A DNA stretch of 64,000 nt from Lasioglossum baleicum (taxonomy: Eukaryota > Arthropoda > Insecta > Hymenoptera > Halictidae). Shown here in pieces: positions 53,674-64,000 of the stretch. Under the pieces are notes generated by a model. That model ran no database searches. It worked only from the letters and a program-made list of their open reading frames with translations, and had not been told where the DNA came from. The stretch lies in contig NC_134933.1 of NCBI RefSeq assembly GCF_051020765.1, positions 1,116,001 to 1,180,000 on the forward strand, in the 5' to 3' direction. Both the position numbers and the translations under genes were made by a program. Each line of letters starts with the position of its first letter. The stretch's first letter is position 1.

Positions 53674-54111
53674 GCACATGAAATGTCGGATTTTTATTTC
53701 ATGTGAATATTTGTCTCGCTGCTAATCGTTATGCTATTGTTTTTGACATAACCTTTTCTATAGTCTTATTGTCTGTTACCAGAGTTATATTTTGGCGAGT
53801 AAGTTTTCTTCCAAATTGTGAATTTTCGAGATTAGTATAATTTGCAACAACTACTCGTAATATCAATGAAGCTTTTGGGGAGAACACTGTGAACGACAGG
53901 AAAGTGCAGCGTTGGTTCGCAAAGTTTCGTTCTGGAGATTTTCCCCTAAATAACGGTGTTTTGAAAAGATTACTGGAAACAAATTCAAGTGTAACAGCAA
54001 GGCAACTTGCTGTCAGAATGGAGACTAGTCATACAACAATATTGCGGCACCTTACAGAAATTGGTAATAATATTCATTTCAAAATTCGACATTTCATATG
54101 CACCAACCTAA
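53674..54111 (+). mobile_element. 438-bp deletion derivative of a mellifera-type mariner
   Basis: TA-flanked termini TTAGGTTGGTGCACATGAAA and the inverse catatgcaccaacctaa are typical mariner ends. Internal sequence keeps only part of the transposase N-terminus; the catalytic domain is deleted. Confidence 0.9.
53845..54065 (+). pseudogene. mariner transposase N-terminal HTH fragment
   Basis: Reads ATTRNINEAFGENTVNDRKV-like sequence with QRWFAKFRSGDFPLNN, then VTARQLAVRMETSHTTILRH LTEIG. The blocks W(F/Q).(K/R)FRSGDF and R.LA..L..SH.T..RHL..IG are the two HTH motifs of mariner transposases. The segment between LNN and LKRLLETNSS is shortened, and the DD34D domain is absent. Confidence 0.85.
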
Positions 54112-54113
54112 TA

Positions 54114-54450
54114 GTATCCTAATGCATTGACGTTCTGAAATTTCTCGAATGAGACATCGAAATTTCAAGCTGTCTGTTTGAAGACAGTAGAAATCTGTAC
54201 GATGAATTTTCCTTTGAGTTCAGTCTGTTTTTGCCTGTCTTCAATGGTCCTATACTCACTTCGGTGAACACGAATGAATGCTGGAAGCGTTCAATTCTCG
54301 TTGGTCGTGACTAAACAGTGGATCTTTATCCATTTTTATGCACAGATGGAGGAGGACAGCAAATAGTCCATTCCGAAAATTAACCCGGCTATGCTTAAAA
54401 AAAAGATCAACAAATCATAGTTCAGCAATACTGATATTCATTCCTTCCAA
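54114..54450. other. no gene seen
   Basis: Unassigned spacer between two mariner-type elements. Confidence 0.5.
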
Positions 54451-55117
54451 ATACAGAGACTCAAATTAATATTCGGACGCTCTAGAAAAGACGATAACTT
54501 TTTTAATATTGTATCATACGATATGAACTTTTTGGGTAGATAGAGCAATTAGTTTACTACAAGATGTGAAAAGAAATTTTTTCAAAAATAGCAACTGATC
54601 GGAATTGTAGAAAAAATACTAAAAGTTGCGTTTTACAACTTCTTTATATGGGCCTATATTGAAAATTTAACAAATGAAGGATTTTAACGATTTAATAACA
54701 GAACGTATGTCAATTCACGATCGTGGACAAAGCACAACTGATTACAAAACATTGTACACTCGGTCTCACGCACATTCACATGCATTCACACATCCTCGCA
54801 CACGTTCACACTCAGAGGTGCTGCAATCAAACGAGTACCGATCCCGGGATCCGATTCTCGGCGCACATCACACAGGACCATTTCTCAATATCCATATTCC
54901 TACACTAATACGTTTTATAGATCTTGAGTCAATCAAACATATTCTGAAAATTTCGTCAAAATCGGTCGGCGTTGCAATGAGCTACAAACATTTAAAGATG
55001 GTAAAAATTGCAGATTTTCACGATTTTCGGTCTATATCTAAGAACTCTTACATCTCTCAATGACTGTCGTCTTTTCCTGCATCACCCGATTTTGATTAAA
55101 CTTTCACAGTGCATATA

Positions 55118-56508
55118 CACTCTGGGACAAAAAGATAGCACATCATCTATTTTTCCTCATTTGATACATTAAACTGAAGAAAATAAATATTTTAATATGT
55201 CAACATATTCTGACATGCCTGTACGTACAATGTACTGAATATCATCCACCATATTTACTTCAATAGAATTTTCGAAATGAAAACGTAAATATTGAGGCAC
55301 ACAAGCGGGGCAAAATGATAGCACAATTAGCATTTTTACATTTGTTAGTTGTGCAGAAGTTATTGAAGAGCAAACATTCATTGCAAAACGTAATTGATAA
55401 AGTGGGTACTAGCTACTTTCGTGCTTATTTCATAAAACAACATACTAAAGATATCAAAAATTGTAAGTAGATGCCGAAAAGTTATTATGAGCTAGTTAAA
55501 AAATCCTGAAAATTACGGGAAAAAGAACAGTTCTGGTCGTCCACAAAGTTTAACTGCCCGTGAAAAATATGCAACATTGAGAACACCATCAAATTCGAGG
55601 ATGACTGCGAGGCAAATCGCTGAAAATGTTGGCGTAAACACTAACGGAAAGAATGTACGTTGTGTTTTACAAAAATGCAAGCAGTTAGCGTGAAGAGAAT
55701 TGCAGAAAAAAACCTTGGTTAAAGAAGGAGCATAAAGCGTTCTTCTTACAATTTGCCGAAAACTATATAAATATGAGGACAAAGTGGCGAAGAGTCATAC
55801 TTACTGACGAAAAATGATTTAGGCAATTTGGATGGTCCAGACGACGTAGGCTATTAATATCATAATTTGTATGAAGAACAGCAATTTTTAAGCGATCGCC
55901 AAATGGAAGGCAGCTGTGTGATAATTTTGGCCGATATTGGATATTGGAGTAAAACAGAAATCAAAATATAAGGACGAATGAATAGTGAACGGTATATTTA
56001 AATAATAAATGAACAATTAAACACTTATGCTGTAGGAATTGCTGCAAATGAACACATTTTACAACAAGATAATGTTGCAGTTCACGCGGCGAAAGCGGTC
56101 AAGAAATACTTTTCTTCGAAAATTATTCGTGTTTTGGAGTGGTCAGCAAGATCTCCAACTTCAACATTATCGAAAATTGTTGGGCACATCTTGCCAGAGC
56201 TGTGTACCAAACTGGCAGACAATTCCAAAATATTAACGATTTAAAGTAGAGCATTTTGGACGAATGCGAGAATATTAGCCAAAACAGTATTAAAAAATTG
56301 TATTAATATTTACCAAACCGAATGATTAAAGTCGTTAGCTGTAAAGGAGGTCCTACAAAATATTGAGCATTGATTTGTATCGACTAATTCTGTTATATTT
56401 CATGTTTTTCGTAAAGTGTGCTATCATTTTGTACCTCTATATTTCGTTAATAATTCTACTTGATTCAATAAAAATAGATAAGTTAATGAAGCTTCGTTTC
56501 ATTTCATT
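55118..56508 (+). mobile_element. Tc1-like transposon, copy 4 (3'-truncated)
   Basis: TA then CACTCTGGGACAAAAAGATA. The 3' part stops after cgtttcatttcatt, about 110 bp before the terminus. About 85 bp that includes the transposase start is missing near 55450. Confidence 0.85.
55450..56363 (+). pseudogene. decayed Tc1-family transposase, copy 4
   Basis: The most diverged of the four copies. It lacks its start region, shares the stops of the others, and keeps LQQDNVAVHAAKAVKKYF and the CKGGPTKY tail (KY followed directly by a stop here). Confidence 0.78.
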
Positions 56509-56621
56509 AGAGAAAATAAAAAAATATTGGAAAACTTATGATATTTGGAATATCGTTGATAATATTTATCGAAAGCGCAAAGAACATTAACTGAATGTTT
56601 ATTCCTGTCCAATATGTACAT

Positions 56622-56890
56622 TAGGGTGGAACTGAGAAAAAAATTTGTGCTAAGTTTGAGATTGATCGGATAAAAGGATGACGTGGCGCACTTAAATTGA
56701 AAATTTTGGAAATTGTGAAATTCACCTTAACTATGGAACATGGCACATCGTTGGATTTGCCTTTTTTCTGAAATGACCTTGAAATTTCGAAAATGATGTC
56801 CAAAAAATTGTTTTATTTTGTCATTGAACAGTGCAAATTTCTCGTCTGACATTTTTTCGTATAATCAACAGAGATATTTAAATACCTACA
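56622..56890. mobile_element. half copy of the CATTAGGGTGG long-TIR element
   Basis: TA, CATTAGGGTGG, then ggatgacgtggcgca, cgaaaatgatgtccaaaaaa and ttgaacagtgcaaattt follow the left arm of 26065-28441 with gaps and many substitutions. There is no right arm. Confidence 0.75.
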
Positions 56891-56892
56891 TT

Positions 56893-57141
56893 ATCACATT
56901 ACCTACCGGTGATTATTCCATAATTGTTGATTGTCTATGGTTTATAGCTGACGATTTTTTAAAAGAATCCTTCAATAGCAACAGCAATTTTAGTCGTAAA
57001 CGAACAACTCACCCTCAATAACAAAATCCAATCATATCCTTCGGGATCATTGTATAAAATAAGGTTTTTAAGCTACCATTTCGTGCAGTACAATTATTAT
57101 TGAAAAGTCTATTAATAGGCTACCGGTAGGTAAAGTGTTAA
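56893..57141. mobile_element. TTAA-type miniature element, copy C
   Basis: CACATTACCTACCGGTGATT to CCGGTAGGTAAAGTG-TTAA. The left target reads TTAT. It is more diverged than copies A and B. Confidence 0.75.
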
Positions 57142-57284
57142 AATGTAGCATATTTTGACTGATGGTAGGACATACGTATTTGTTCATTTCCGAAAATATG
57201 TTATAAAATAAATGAGACTCGTAAGAATTTTCCTATATTTAAATTTCTCGAGAAATGAGAAATAACCAATTATAAAATTTCTCG

Positions 57285-57700
57285 AGAAGGAACACTAGTA
57301 AAATTCTTTCGGTTGCTGTGGGAGCCACTTTTGCACCTGAATCTTGACTTCTTCGTTGGAGCCGAATTTTTTGCCACGTAGAGCCTCCTTAAGGAGACCA
57401 AACATGTGAAAATCTGAAGAAGCAAGATTTCAACAGTGGTTCGTCTGTTTTCTCGGATTATCTCGTCAATGGAGGAATGGAGGATTCAAGGGAGGAAGTT
57501 GAAACTTCGCGGCCATTTTTACCCCTTTCTACCCACTTGTAAATGTTCGAACGGTTTAAACACTTATTCCCGTACACTTTTAACATCCTTGCATGGATCT
57601 CACTACCATTAACACCTTCTGCGACTAATAATCTAATCACAGCACGTTGTTCTTCCGTGGTGCAATTCTCAATCGGACTTGATATTTTGAACTGACTGAA
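57285..57700 (-). pseudogene. mariner-like transposase remnant, HTH joined to C-terminus
   Basis: Minus-strand reading: TEEQRAVIRLLVAEGVNGSE, IHARMLKVYGN, IYKWVERGKNGREV give the N-terminal HTH region. After a deletion and frameshift it continues as SDFHMFGLLKEALRGKKFGS, then VKIQVQKWLPQQPKEFY near the C-terminus. The first two catalytic positions are gone. Mariner-type transposases of this group are about 340 aa; about 130 codons remain. Confidence 0.8.
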
Positions 57701-57911
57701 TTATAGGTTAGGTGTACAAAATCTTGTCAAACAGCTGATCAGAAGCCGTTACAAGAATGCCAACTTGAAATATAAAAAGTTTCGTATTAGTTCGTGAAAC
57801 CGTTTAGGAGCTACATCAATTTGTCTCGTTACCTATTGAATGGCCCTCGTACAATATTAAAAGAGTTATCGTCTTTTTTAGAGGGTCTGAATATTTTTCC
57901 GAGTCACTGTA

Positions 57912-59276
57912 TGTTTTTATCTCCATTTTATACACTAAACTTGTAAGAAAATCACTTCTTTAACACAAGTTTTTCGACTTTTCTCTTGGTCACGAGAATA
58001 GGTTACTTTCAAGTATTTATTTGTGTACTAAATAGCACTGTTCATGGCAAAATATTATTATAGATTACTCACAGATATCCAGGTACATGAGAAAAAAATT
58101 TTAGTCGTTTTGGACAGACTAAAAATTGCGGCTTTTGGCCGGCTAAACTGGCCCAGTTTACCACTGGGCGGTAATAAAATAAATACCCCGCTGTGCGGTG
58201 ATAGAAACGGTTTTGTGAAATTTGCATTGCGAGAAACAGGTTTCCAGGCGCTCGTCGGTGATGTATTAATACGTCCGGCCAGCGGCGAATGAATTTTTCA
58301 TTGGTCGACGCTTTCGACGCGTCTGAATTAATACTTTCGCCGGGCAGTTTGCAAATTCGAAGGCCTGGCGCTACGAAACCGAAACATCGCGTCGTTTCCA
58401 ACACGAGCGGCTCGAGAGACCGTGCAATATAACGATCGCAACACTACGCAATTGACGGTGACGTAATGTAAGTCAAGACTGAATCGTTTACTCGGCCGCT
58501 ACACGCATTATCGTACACCGTTCTTTTTTTGTTTCGCTATCAACCGAGCTGGGAACCGTGTCAGGATTATTCTTATACCCTGACGGATTCATTCAAAATT
58601 ATTCTGAGCGATTTCATCTAGACACACGTCCCTCCTTTACAGATTTTTATCTCATACTAAGATTTTTCTATTAAACGGTTGTAACAAAATTTTCTTTCAG
58701 TCTTACAAGTGGATTTCATTTTCGCAAAAATCGCGTGGGTTTTCAATCCATCGAATTACAATATTTTCGTAATAAATCGGTGAATTTATTCACAGCTTGT
58801 ATAACTGTTTTGCAAATTCCTCTCCTCTCGAGAATAGCCGGCGGAATTAACTATTTGCAAATCCAGCCGCCTACGGAGGTAAACGTTAATGATATTCACG
58901 GAGACGAACAATAAATACGTATATGCAAAACATTTTTTACAGTTTTGTAAAGGTGACATAATTTGGTTATGTAAAGACACAAAATTGGTCATATGTCTCC
59001 GGTGACATTGCTAAACTTCGTGAAGACTATTCGACAATGTAGCCTTGGAGTTCGGAACGTTTTCAAGATTAATAGCGGTGGCCACATGCCGGATTTCGTG
59101 TCCTTGAAACGGAGGAAATAGGCCTAAACCAGGCGTTGCCGTTCCTCTTTGTAGAATCGTGAAGATGAATCTCCTCTGGAACCCGTTGTAATCATTTCTA
59201 ACAGTATTTGTACTGAAAGATTATATAAAAGTGTCCTAAATTTGGCACAGTAAATAAAAATATTTTAAAAACTGAC
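57912..59276. other. no gene seen
   Basis: G+C-richer stretch at 58110-58480. Overlapping open frames at 58044-58404 on both strands show no domain. Confidence 0.45.
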
Positions 59277-59278
59277 TA

Positions 59279-60951
59279 CACTCCTCAAAAGAATTAAGGG
59301 ATCACTTGTGCGAACCCGAAAAATTGCTCCCACTTTACGTGATCATAACTCCATCAAAAATTGTCGCATCGATATCGTTACAGAATGGAAACAATGGTTT
59401 GAAAGCCTGAAACCTCTAGTTTCAGATGCTCTGTTTCAAATTGTTGCTATGTTGGTTTCTTACAAAGTTATAGCGAGATGAAGACAACATTGACGGTTAT
59501 CAAAAATTTGGTGCAACTTTGGAACATCCCACGGGGAGCAACAAATTTTTGTTGATAAATCGCGTTAATGTCATTTGGAAGGGCTATCTTTCCTGTGTAA
59601 ATTGTGTGGTTGTTGAATCTTGTGCGATTTTTTTTATTCGAGTTATTCATCATTGAAGTAAATATGGGCTTTTTAACTTTAACTGGCTCCAGAAAGCGAA
59701 AAAATTTTCGTAGAATCTTGTGCAAAAAAGCAATAGAAAGAAAGCGTTTCTTTCTCTTCAAGGCACTCCTTTTGTTTTTTCAAATTCATTAACATTTCGA
59801 TATGGCAGGTGTTTCTGAAAATATGCTTAAAAAATGCACAATTTCCATTTTTCCTTTAACTCGCTATATCTCGGCAAGAAATGATCGTAATACCTTGATC
59901 CGAACGTCACATCGAAGCAGAGATTCTGCCGATTCGACTGAGTACCCCACGAACTCGCTGCGATAATTTTTTACCTATGGCAGCTGTGTTTGAAGTTAGT
60001 GCTTCGCAGAAATTAGTGCGCCAGTACACCGGCTGCCTGACATCTCCGAATACACAGTGGAAAATTTGGACCAAACTCGATACAAAATCAAAGAACTTTC
60101 GATGAAAATGAGGTAGAGCGATGAAATTTTTTAAAATTAAAGCTGAAACTTTGCAGAATATGGGAAAAATAGGGAGATTGTGGTACGAACGTTTTTTAAC
60201 CTTGAAAGAATTCGTTAAACATGTTGAATTTCAAGAAAATGTGGTTCCTCCAGTACCACGCGCGGAAAAAATTTTTTTTAACATGCTATATATCATTTCC
60301 CGTAGATTTTTTTCACGCTAATTTCAAATCTAGTCTCGAAATTTGTCTACGACCTCAGGATTTTGCAAGAAATCGATTTTGCGAAATCCTGAGGTCGTAG
60401 AATGGAAAAAATGGAAATTGTGCATTTTTTAAGCATATTTTCACAAACACCTGATATATCAAAATGTTAATGAAATTGAAAAAACAAAAGAAGTGCCTTG
60501 AAGAGAATGAAACGCTTTTTCTGTAGCTTTTTTGCACAAGATTCTACGATAATTTTTTCGCTTTCTGAACCCAGTTAAAGTTAAAACGCCCATATTTACT
60601 TCAATGTTGAATAACTCGAATAAAAAAAATCGCACAATATTCAACAACCACACAATTTACACAGGAAAGGTAGCCCTTCGAAATGATATTAACGCGATTT
60701 ATCAACAAAAATTTGTTGCTCCCCGTGTGATGTTCCAAAGTTGCACAAAATTTTTGTTAACCGTCAATATTGTCTTAATCTCGCAACAATTTGAAACAGA
60801 GCATCTGAAACTAGAGGTTTCAGGCTTTCAAACCATTGTTTCAATTGTTTAACGATATCGATACGACAATTTTTGACGGAGTTATGGTCACATAAAGTGG
60901 GACCAATTTTTCGGGTTCGCACAAGTGATCCGTTAATTCTTTTGAGAAGTG
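59279..60951. mobile_element. TA-flanked foldback CACTCCTCAAAAGAATT, copy 2
   Basis: TA at 59277-59278 and 60952-60953. Arms pair for about 570 bp (59279-59865 and 60400-60951), further than in copy 1. The inner palindrome ctacgacctcaggat is kept at 60348-60400. No transposase. Confidence 0.88.
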
Positions 60952-60953
60952 TA

Positions 60954-61299
60954 TTAGTAACGAGAAATATATAAATACCATAGTTTTCTTCTTTAAATTA
61001 TAACAGAAATCTAACAATGTCGGAAATAAAAAGTATGTACCAGGTCATAATCTGCATAAAAAGCCACATCGAAAATGTAGAATGAAGTTTTTCGGTCATG
61101 CGCGCCTGGTCATGGCTGACCGTTTCCACTAGCGCGCGTTCGATAAACTTCAATCTCAATTACATCGGAAACAAAGCCTCGCAAACAAAATCTTTATTCT
61201 ACATTTTCGGCTTATTTTTCCACGCAGAATTGCCCTATATTTTGATACAAATTCTTCTCCGAAGAACGTTTCTAAATAAATCGTTTTTTCTCATTCCAG
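60954..61299. other. probable intron 5' of the CH-domain exon
   Basis: Ends in cgttttttctcattccag, a strong polypyrimidine tract and acceptor. Confidence 0.6.
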
Positions 61300-61361
61300 A
61301 TGAACAAGAACGTGTTCAGAAAAAGACCTTTGTCAACTGGATCAACTCATATCTCTCGAAG
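61300..61361 (+). CDS. Msp300: calponin-homology domain exon of a nesprin/spectraplakin-type gene
   Basis: The exon lies between an acceptor (tctcattccag) and a donor (AAG-gtgagtga). It begins in phase with AT completing an aspartate codon, then reads EQERVQKKTFVNWINSYLSK. The pattern (D)EQE.VQK.TF..WIN..L.K is the start of the first CH domain of SYNE/Msp300 proteins; spectraplakins (Shot, plectin) and beta-spectrins are close alternatives. In the family this actin-binding domain ties F-actin to the nuclear envelope through a giant spectrin-repeat protein. No neighbouring exon is visible in the window, so both introns exceed its edges or small upstream exons were missed. This is the only well-supported host coding exon here. 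The symbol is the most likely orthologue, not certain. Confidence 0.68.
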
Positions 61362-62181
61362 GTGAGTGAGATCCTAAATTTCGGTAAGAAAAATCTTCAT
61401 TCGCGAGGTCGGTAACCCAGGATCGATCGAATAGATGAAACAGTGCTCGTGACTGTTCTCGTCGTCCGTCGTTCGTTAGGGAACTGGTCGCCGATGGTAC
61501 GTCAACAAATATTTTCCCGTCTACACAACACTGTCGTCGTTTTTTCTACGGCAACTGCTACGTAATAAAGGATCGGCGAAATTACTTCTCATCACGAATA
61601 TCAGAAGTTCGTTGGGATAACTCGTGCCTGGCTCGCGAGTCTCGATACTGCTCCCCTACTTCCGCACTTCCGGATACTTCGAAACTTGAATTAGAAATCC
61701 CACTCCACTTCCTTGCGACATGCATGACCCAGAACCGGCACGACATTGCGTTCTACCTTGTCCCGTCGACAGCGGCTTGAACAGTAGCTCGTTCGAGAAC
61801 ATTTTCTGGGGCCCAGGCACCCGGAAATTCGGATCTCGAACTCTCGTGGGCCGAAACTTCATTGTTCGACGTGTGAAGTCCAAAATTTTTATTTGGCATA
61901 AATATCCCAGGACCGATTTTATTATTTGTAGGTAGCTCTAAACATTTGCACACCTCCAAAAATTCCTACTTTATTATATCGTTTAATATTGTTATTTGAT
62001 ATTGTTCAGTGCTACCGATACATTTGGTTGATTAAATTGATATGCAGGTTACTGATTGATACTGTTACAAGGTCCTAAATTAACCATTTTATAATAAGCA
62101 GGTCCTAAGCTCAACTTAAAAATGGTTTATAAAAATCGCTAGGAACAATATTGAAATTAAAGAATATATCGTATATCGAAG
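61362..62181. other. intron sequence after the CH-domain exon
   Basis: Starts with the donor gtgagtga. Open frames at 61656-61959 on both strands show no domain. The next CH exon was not found before the window end. Confidence 0.5.
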
Positions 62182-62217
62182 TACAGTGGTCGAAATTTCT
62201 ATAGTTCCACTATATAA

Positions 62218-63129
62218 AAAACTTTTTATAAACCACGCTTATATTAAACTGCGCTAAGAAGGAGAAAATAATATTTTTAGACATTAGCGACAATAAATAA
62301 AAGCGTGGAGCGCTAAACTATTATATATTGACGCAATCTTCGTGGGCGCTCCACGCTTTTATTTATTGTCGCTAATGTCTAAAAAAATTATTTTCTCCTT
62401 CTTAGCGCAGTTTAATATAAGCGTGGTTTATAAAAAGTTTTTTTATATATTTTTTTTTTTCCTACTTTTTAGTCTTTACATATCTTGTATTCGATTTTAA
62501 TTACCACTTCACCTGTAAATTCAACCATCTTTTGTAAAAGGAAAAATATTGTGTTATGGCTGCTGCAAATCGAAGTTTCCATTCTGTAGGATCAATAGTT
62601 CAGGAGCTATTGCAGTGTTTTTGACAGGTAAGGGCGCCGCCATATTGGTTCGTAGTGACGACCGCGAGCCACTTAACGAGCATAATCGCCGGTCCTTGTC
62701 GCCCTCCACCCCGACCTAATCATAATCAACTCATTGTCAGTAAGTAAACTGAGCTCCTTCGATGCGAAGTGGGCCAGTGGAGTGGGGATGAGTCGGAGTG
62801 GGAACACGTAGTGGAGTAGGTAAGCGCTTGCGCGCGGAGTGGGGATCGCTGGCCGCGATGACGTACTACCGAGCGTTGCGCGGGGAGGTGTAATGGTTAA
62901 ATTTTTAATAGTTTATATCTCCTAAACGCATAGTTTTTTTTTAAATTTGTTTTTTAATATTGCATTGTCACCCAGTTCTGAGCTATGTTTAAAGTTTCAA
63001 GTCTCTAGCTCATCGGGAAGTGGTTTAAAATTCGATTACAAGATTTGACGCATACAACGACAACAACGACAACATCGACAACGACAACGATAACGACAAC
63101 TACAACTCGGCAAGCTAATATAAGCGTGG
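62218..63129. mobile_element. composite element: foldback plus body, copy 2
   Basis: 62218-62439 is the foldback (ccacgcttatattaaactgc with its inverse; gacattagcgacaataaata). The body runs to aatataagcgtgg. It is collinear with 37083-37948, with a longer (ACAACG)n run at 63056-63108. Confidence 0.82.
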
Positions 63130-63162
63130 TAAAAAAATACCTCATCCCATTAAAAAAAATAT

Positions 63163-63322
63163 CGATGACCTTGAAATCTCATAAAAAATGACCTCGAAAA
63201 TTTTTTCCCCTACACCGTTACATGTGGCCCTTCAAACAGCGTAACTTTGTCCTAAGACGTTTTTTTGTACAACGAAAAGTAACGGAGATATTTAAGTGTT
63301 CTGTTTCTTCGGACTCACCCTG
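63163..63322. mobile_element. half copy of the palindromic CACCCTG element
   Basis: From ccttgaaatctcataaaaaa to ttcttcggactcaccctg and TA it matches the right arm at 6781-6938. There is no left arm. Confidence 0.75.
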
Positions 63323-63691
63323 TAGATGTATCGACGCGACGTTACAAACCTTAATTAGAAGTATAACTCACCGAGGTTTCCAAGTTATTTTGAAAAATGG
63401 TAGGAATATACAATATTAACATACAAGTATTAAATAAAATGTGTAGGTTTTCTAACATAAATAAAGTATTATATTGAGCGGAACTATAGAAATTTCGCAC
63501 AACCCTCCATCAAAAATACATACTTTTTAACTTTATCACTTGAATTAGAAGACATTTTATTTTAAAACTATTCAGATGTCTTTGTAATCATCTTAATATA
63601 ACATAAATACTTAGAGCCTATTTATTTTTTTATAAATCAACCAAAATTGCCAACAATTAAGTATGAAACTATGGAAATTTCGACCACTGTA

Positions 63692-64000
63692 TACCGAAGC
63701 ACGATTCAACGTTCAAAGAATATATTCCACGGCACTGTCTCAAACGACGTTTATTCACTCGGAGAATCTTTGTAAGCGATCCTCCAGATTGCTTACGTTA
63801 AACCATGCGCGAGGCTTCTCGAATTCGATGGTTCACGGATCGACGCGATTTTAAAAATTGCATCGGAATAAACTTCCTCGATGATCTGCCGGTGTAACCC
63901 GATGCTAACCTGTCGCGATGACTTCATCTTGCACAGCACGGTCGAAAATAGATCTTGATCTGTCTTCTGCAGAAGAAAAAGAAAAATCAATCTCGCTGCG
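63692..64000. other. no gene seen
   Basis: Unassigned, presumably intron or intergenic. The opposing short open frames have no recognisable domain. Confidence 0.45.

Larger units (their letters stand above)
54454..57909. mobile_element. diverged CAGTGACTC element, 3.4 kb, filled with later insertions
   Basis: Left CAGAGACTC-aaattaatattcgg and right, inverted, CAGTGACTCGGAAAAATATT share about 65 bp (including aaagacgataac) and are bordered by TA. The interior holds in order: family-type core sequence (54900-55110), Tc1 copy 4, a half copy of the CATTAGGGTGG element, a TTAA element and a mariner remnant. Confidence 0.62.
62184..63689. mobile_element. 1.5-kb TA-flanked element CAGTGGTCGAAATTTC
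   Basis: Termini CAGTGGTCGAAATTTC and gaaatttcgaccactg with TA on both sides. A second inverted aactatagaaatttcg occurs at 63483. Most of the interior is the nested composite element at 62218-63129 and a half copy of the CACCCTG palindrome. No transposase. Confidence 0.78.

Noticed and set aside
56363..56590. 75-aa frame after Tc1 copy 4, ending IYRKRKEH
   Set aside because: The first half is Tc1 3' non-coding sequence. The tail loosely resembles pogo-type proteins, but too little is present to support a call.

Overview
This window is eukaryotic, AT-rich and almost gene-free. Codon-sized host coding sequence is very sparse, introns with consensus GT/AG borders are present, and the space is filled with DNA transposons. 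The mix (mellifera-type mariner ends, Tc1 elements, piggyBac-like TTAA elements, hAT-type miniature elements, a Helitron helicase and many long foldback elements) suggests an insect genome, most likely hymenopteran (ant or bee). That assignment is inference. The only host exon I can support is a 62-bp exon at 61300-61361 (+). It encodes the start of a calponin-homology actin-binding domain of nesprin (Msp300/SYNE) type, so the right part of the window is probably intron of that gene.

Layout. 0-2 kb and 13-15 kb hold two inverted copies of a decayed Tc1 element together with the same 300-bp flank. Further Tc1 copies lie at 29.7-31.3 kb and 55.1-56.5 kb. 2.6-3.9 kb is a 160-bp tandem repeat split by an insertion. 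4.8-11.6 kb is a run of foldback elements and TTAA elements. 15.9-18.0 kb is a TA-flanked foldback split by a Helitron fragment with PIF1-type helicase motifs. 18.5-20.1 kb has two small elements and a broken hAT-related coding fragment. 20.7-22.7 kb is a TIR element containing a pogo-like element, a CT microsatellite and a tRNA-like sequence. 23.1-28.8 kb is a 5.7-kb palindromic element. Its left arm carries 14 units of a 143-bp satellite, and its centre has taken two further foldbacks in tandem at one TA. The second of these carries a 264-aa open frame that a 216-bp hAT-type element has cut. 34-41.5 kb holds more foldbacks, including a mariner relic split by a foldback that is itself split by a hAT-type element, and a foldback with a tRNA-like Pol III unit in each arm. 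43.1-48.2 kb holds three elements with the terminus CAGGGTGT, one with a nearly complete mariner-family transposase.

48.2-49.7 kb is the most unusual part. It is a hAT-type element with a dimerisation-domain coding remnant at its 3' side. At its 5' side are heat-shock-element-like pentamers, a TATA box and then seven consecutive occurrences of one hairpin motif: a stem, an AGAGKA / GMCG internal loop and a variable upper stem. Stem sequences differ between units while pairing is kept, which points to a structured RNA. I know no family that fits.

The genes do not form a pathway. The shared logic is transposition: a few elements still carry transposase remnants (Tc1, mariner, hAT, Helitron), and many small elements keep only termini. 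Target-site duplications that I could read directly (TA, TTAA, TAA, 8 bp) date the nesting order at several points. All ends were located by eye, so boundaries without a stated duplication are good to about 10-20 bp.
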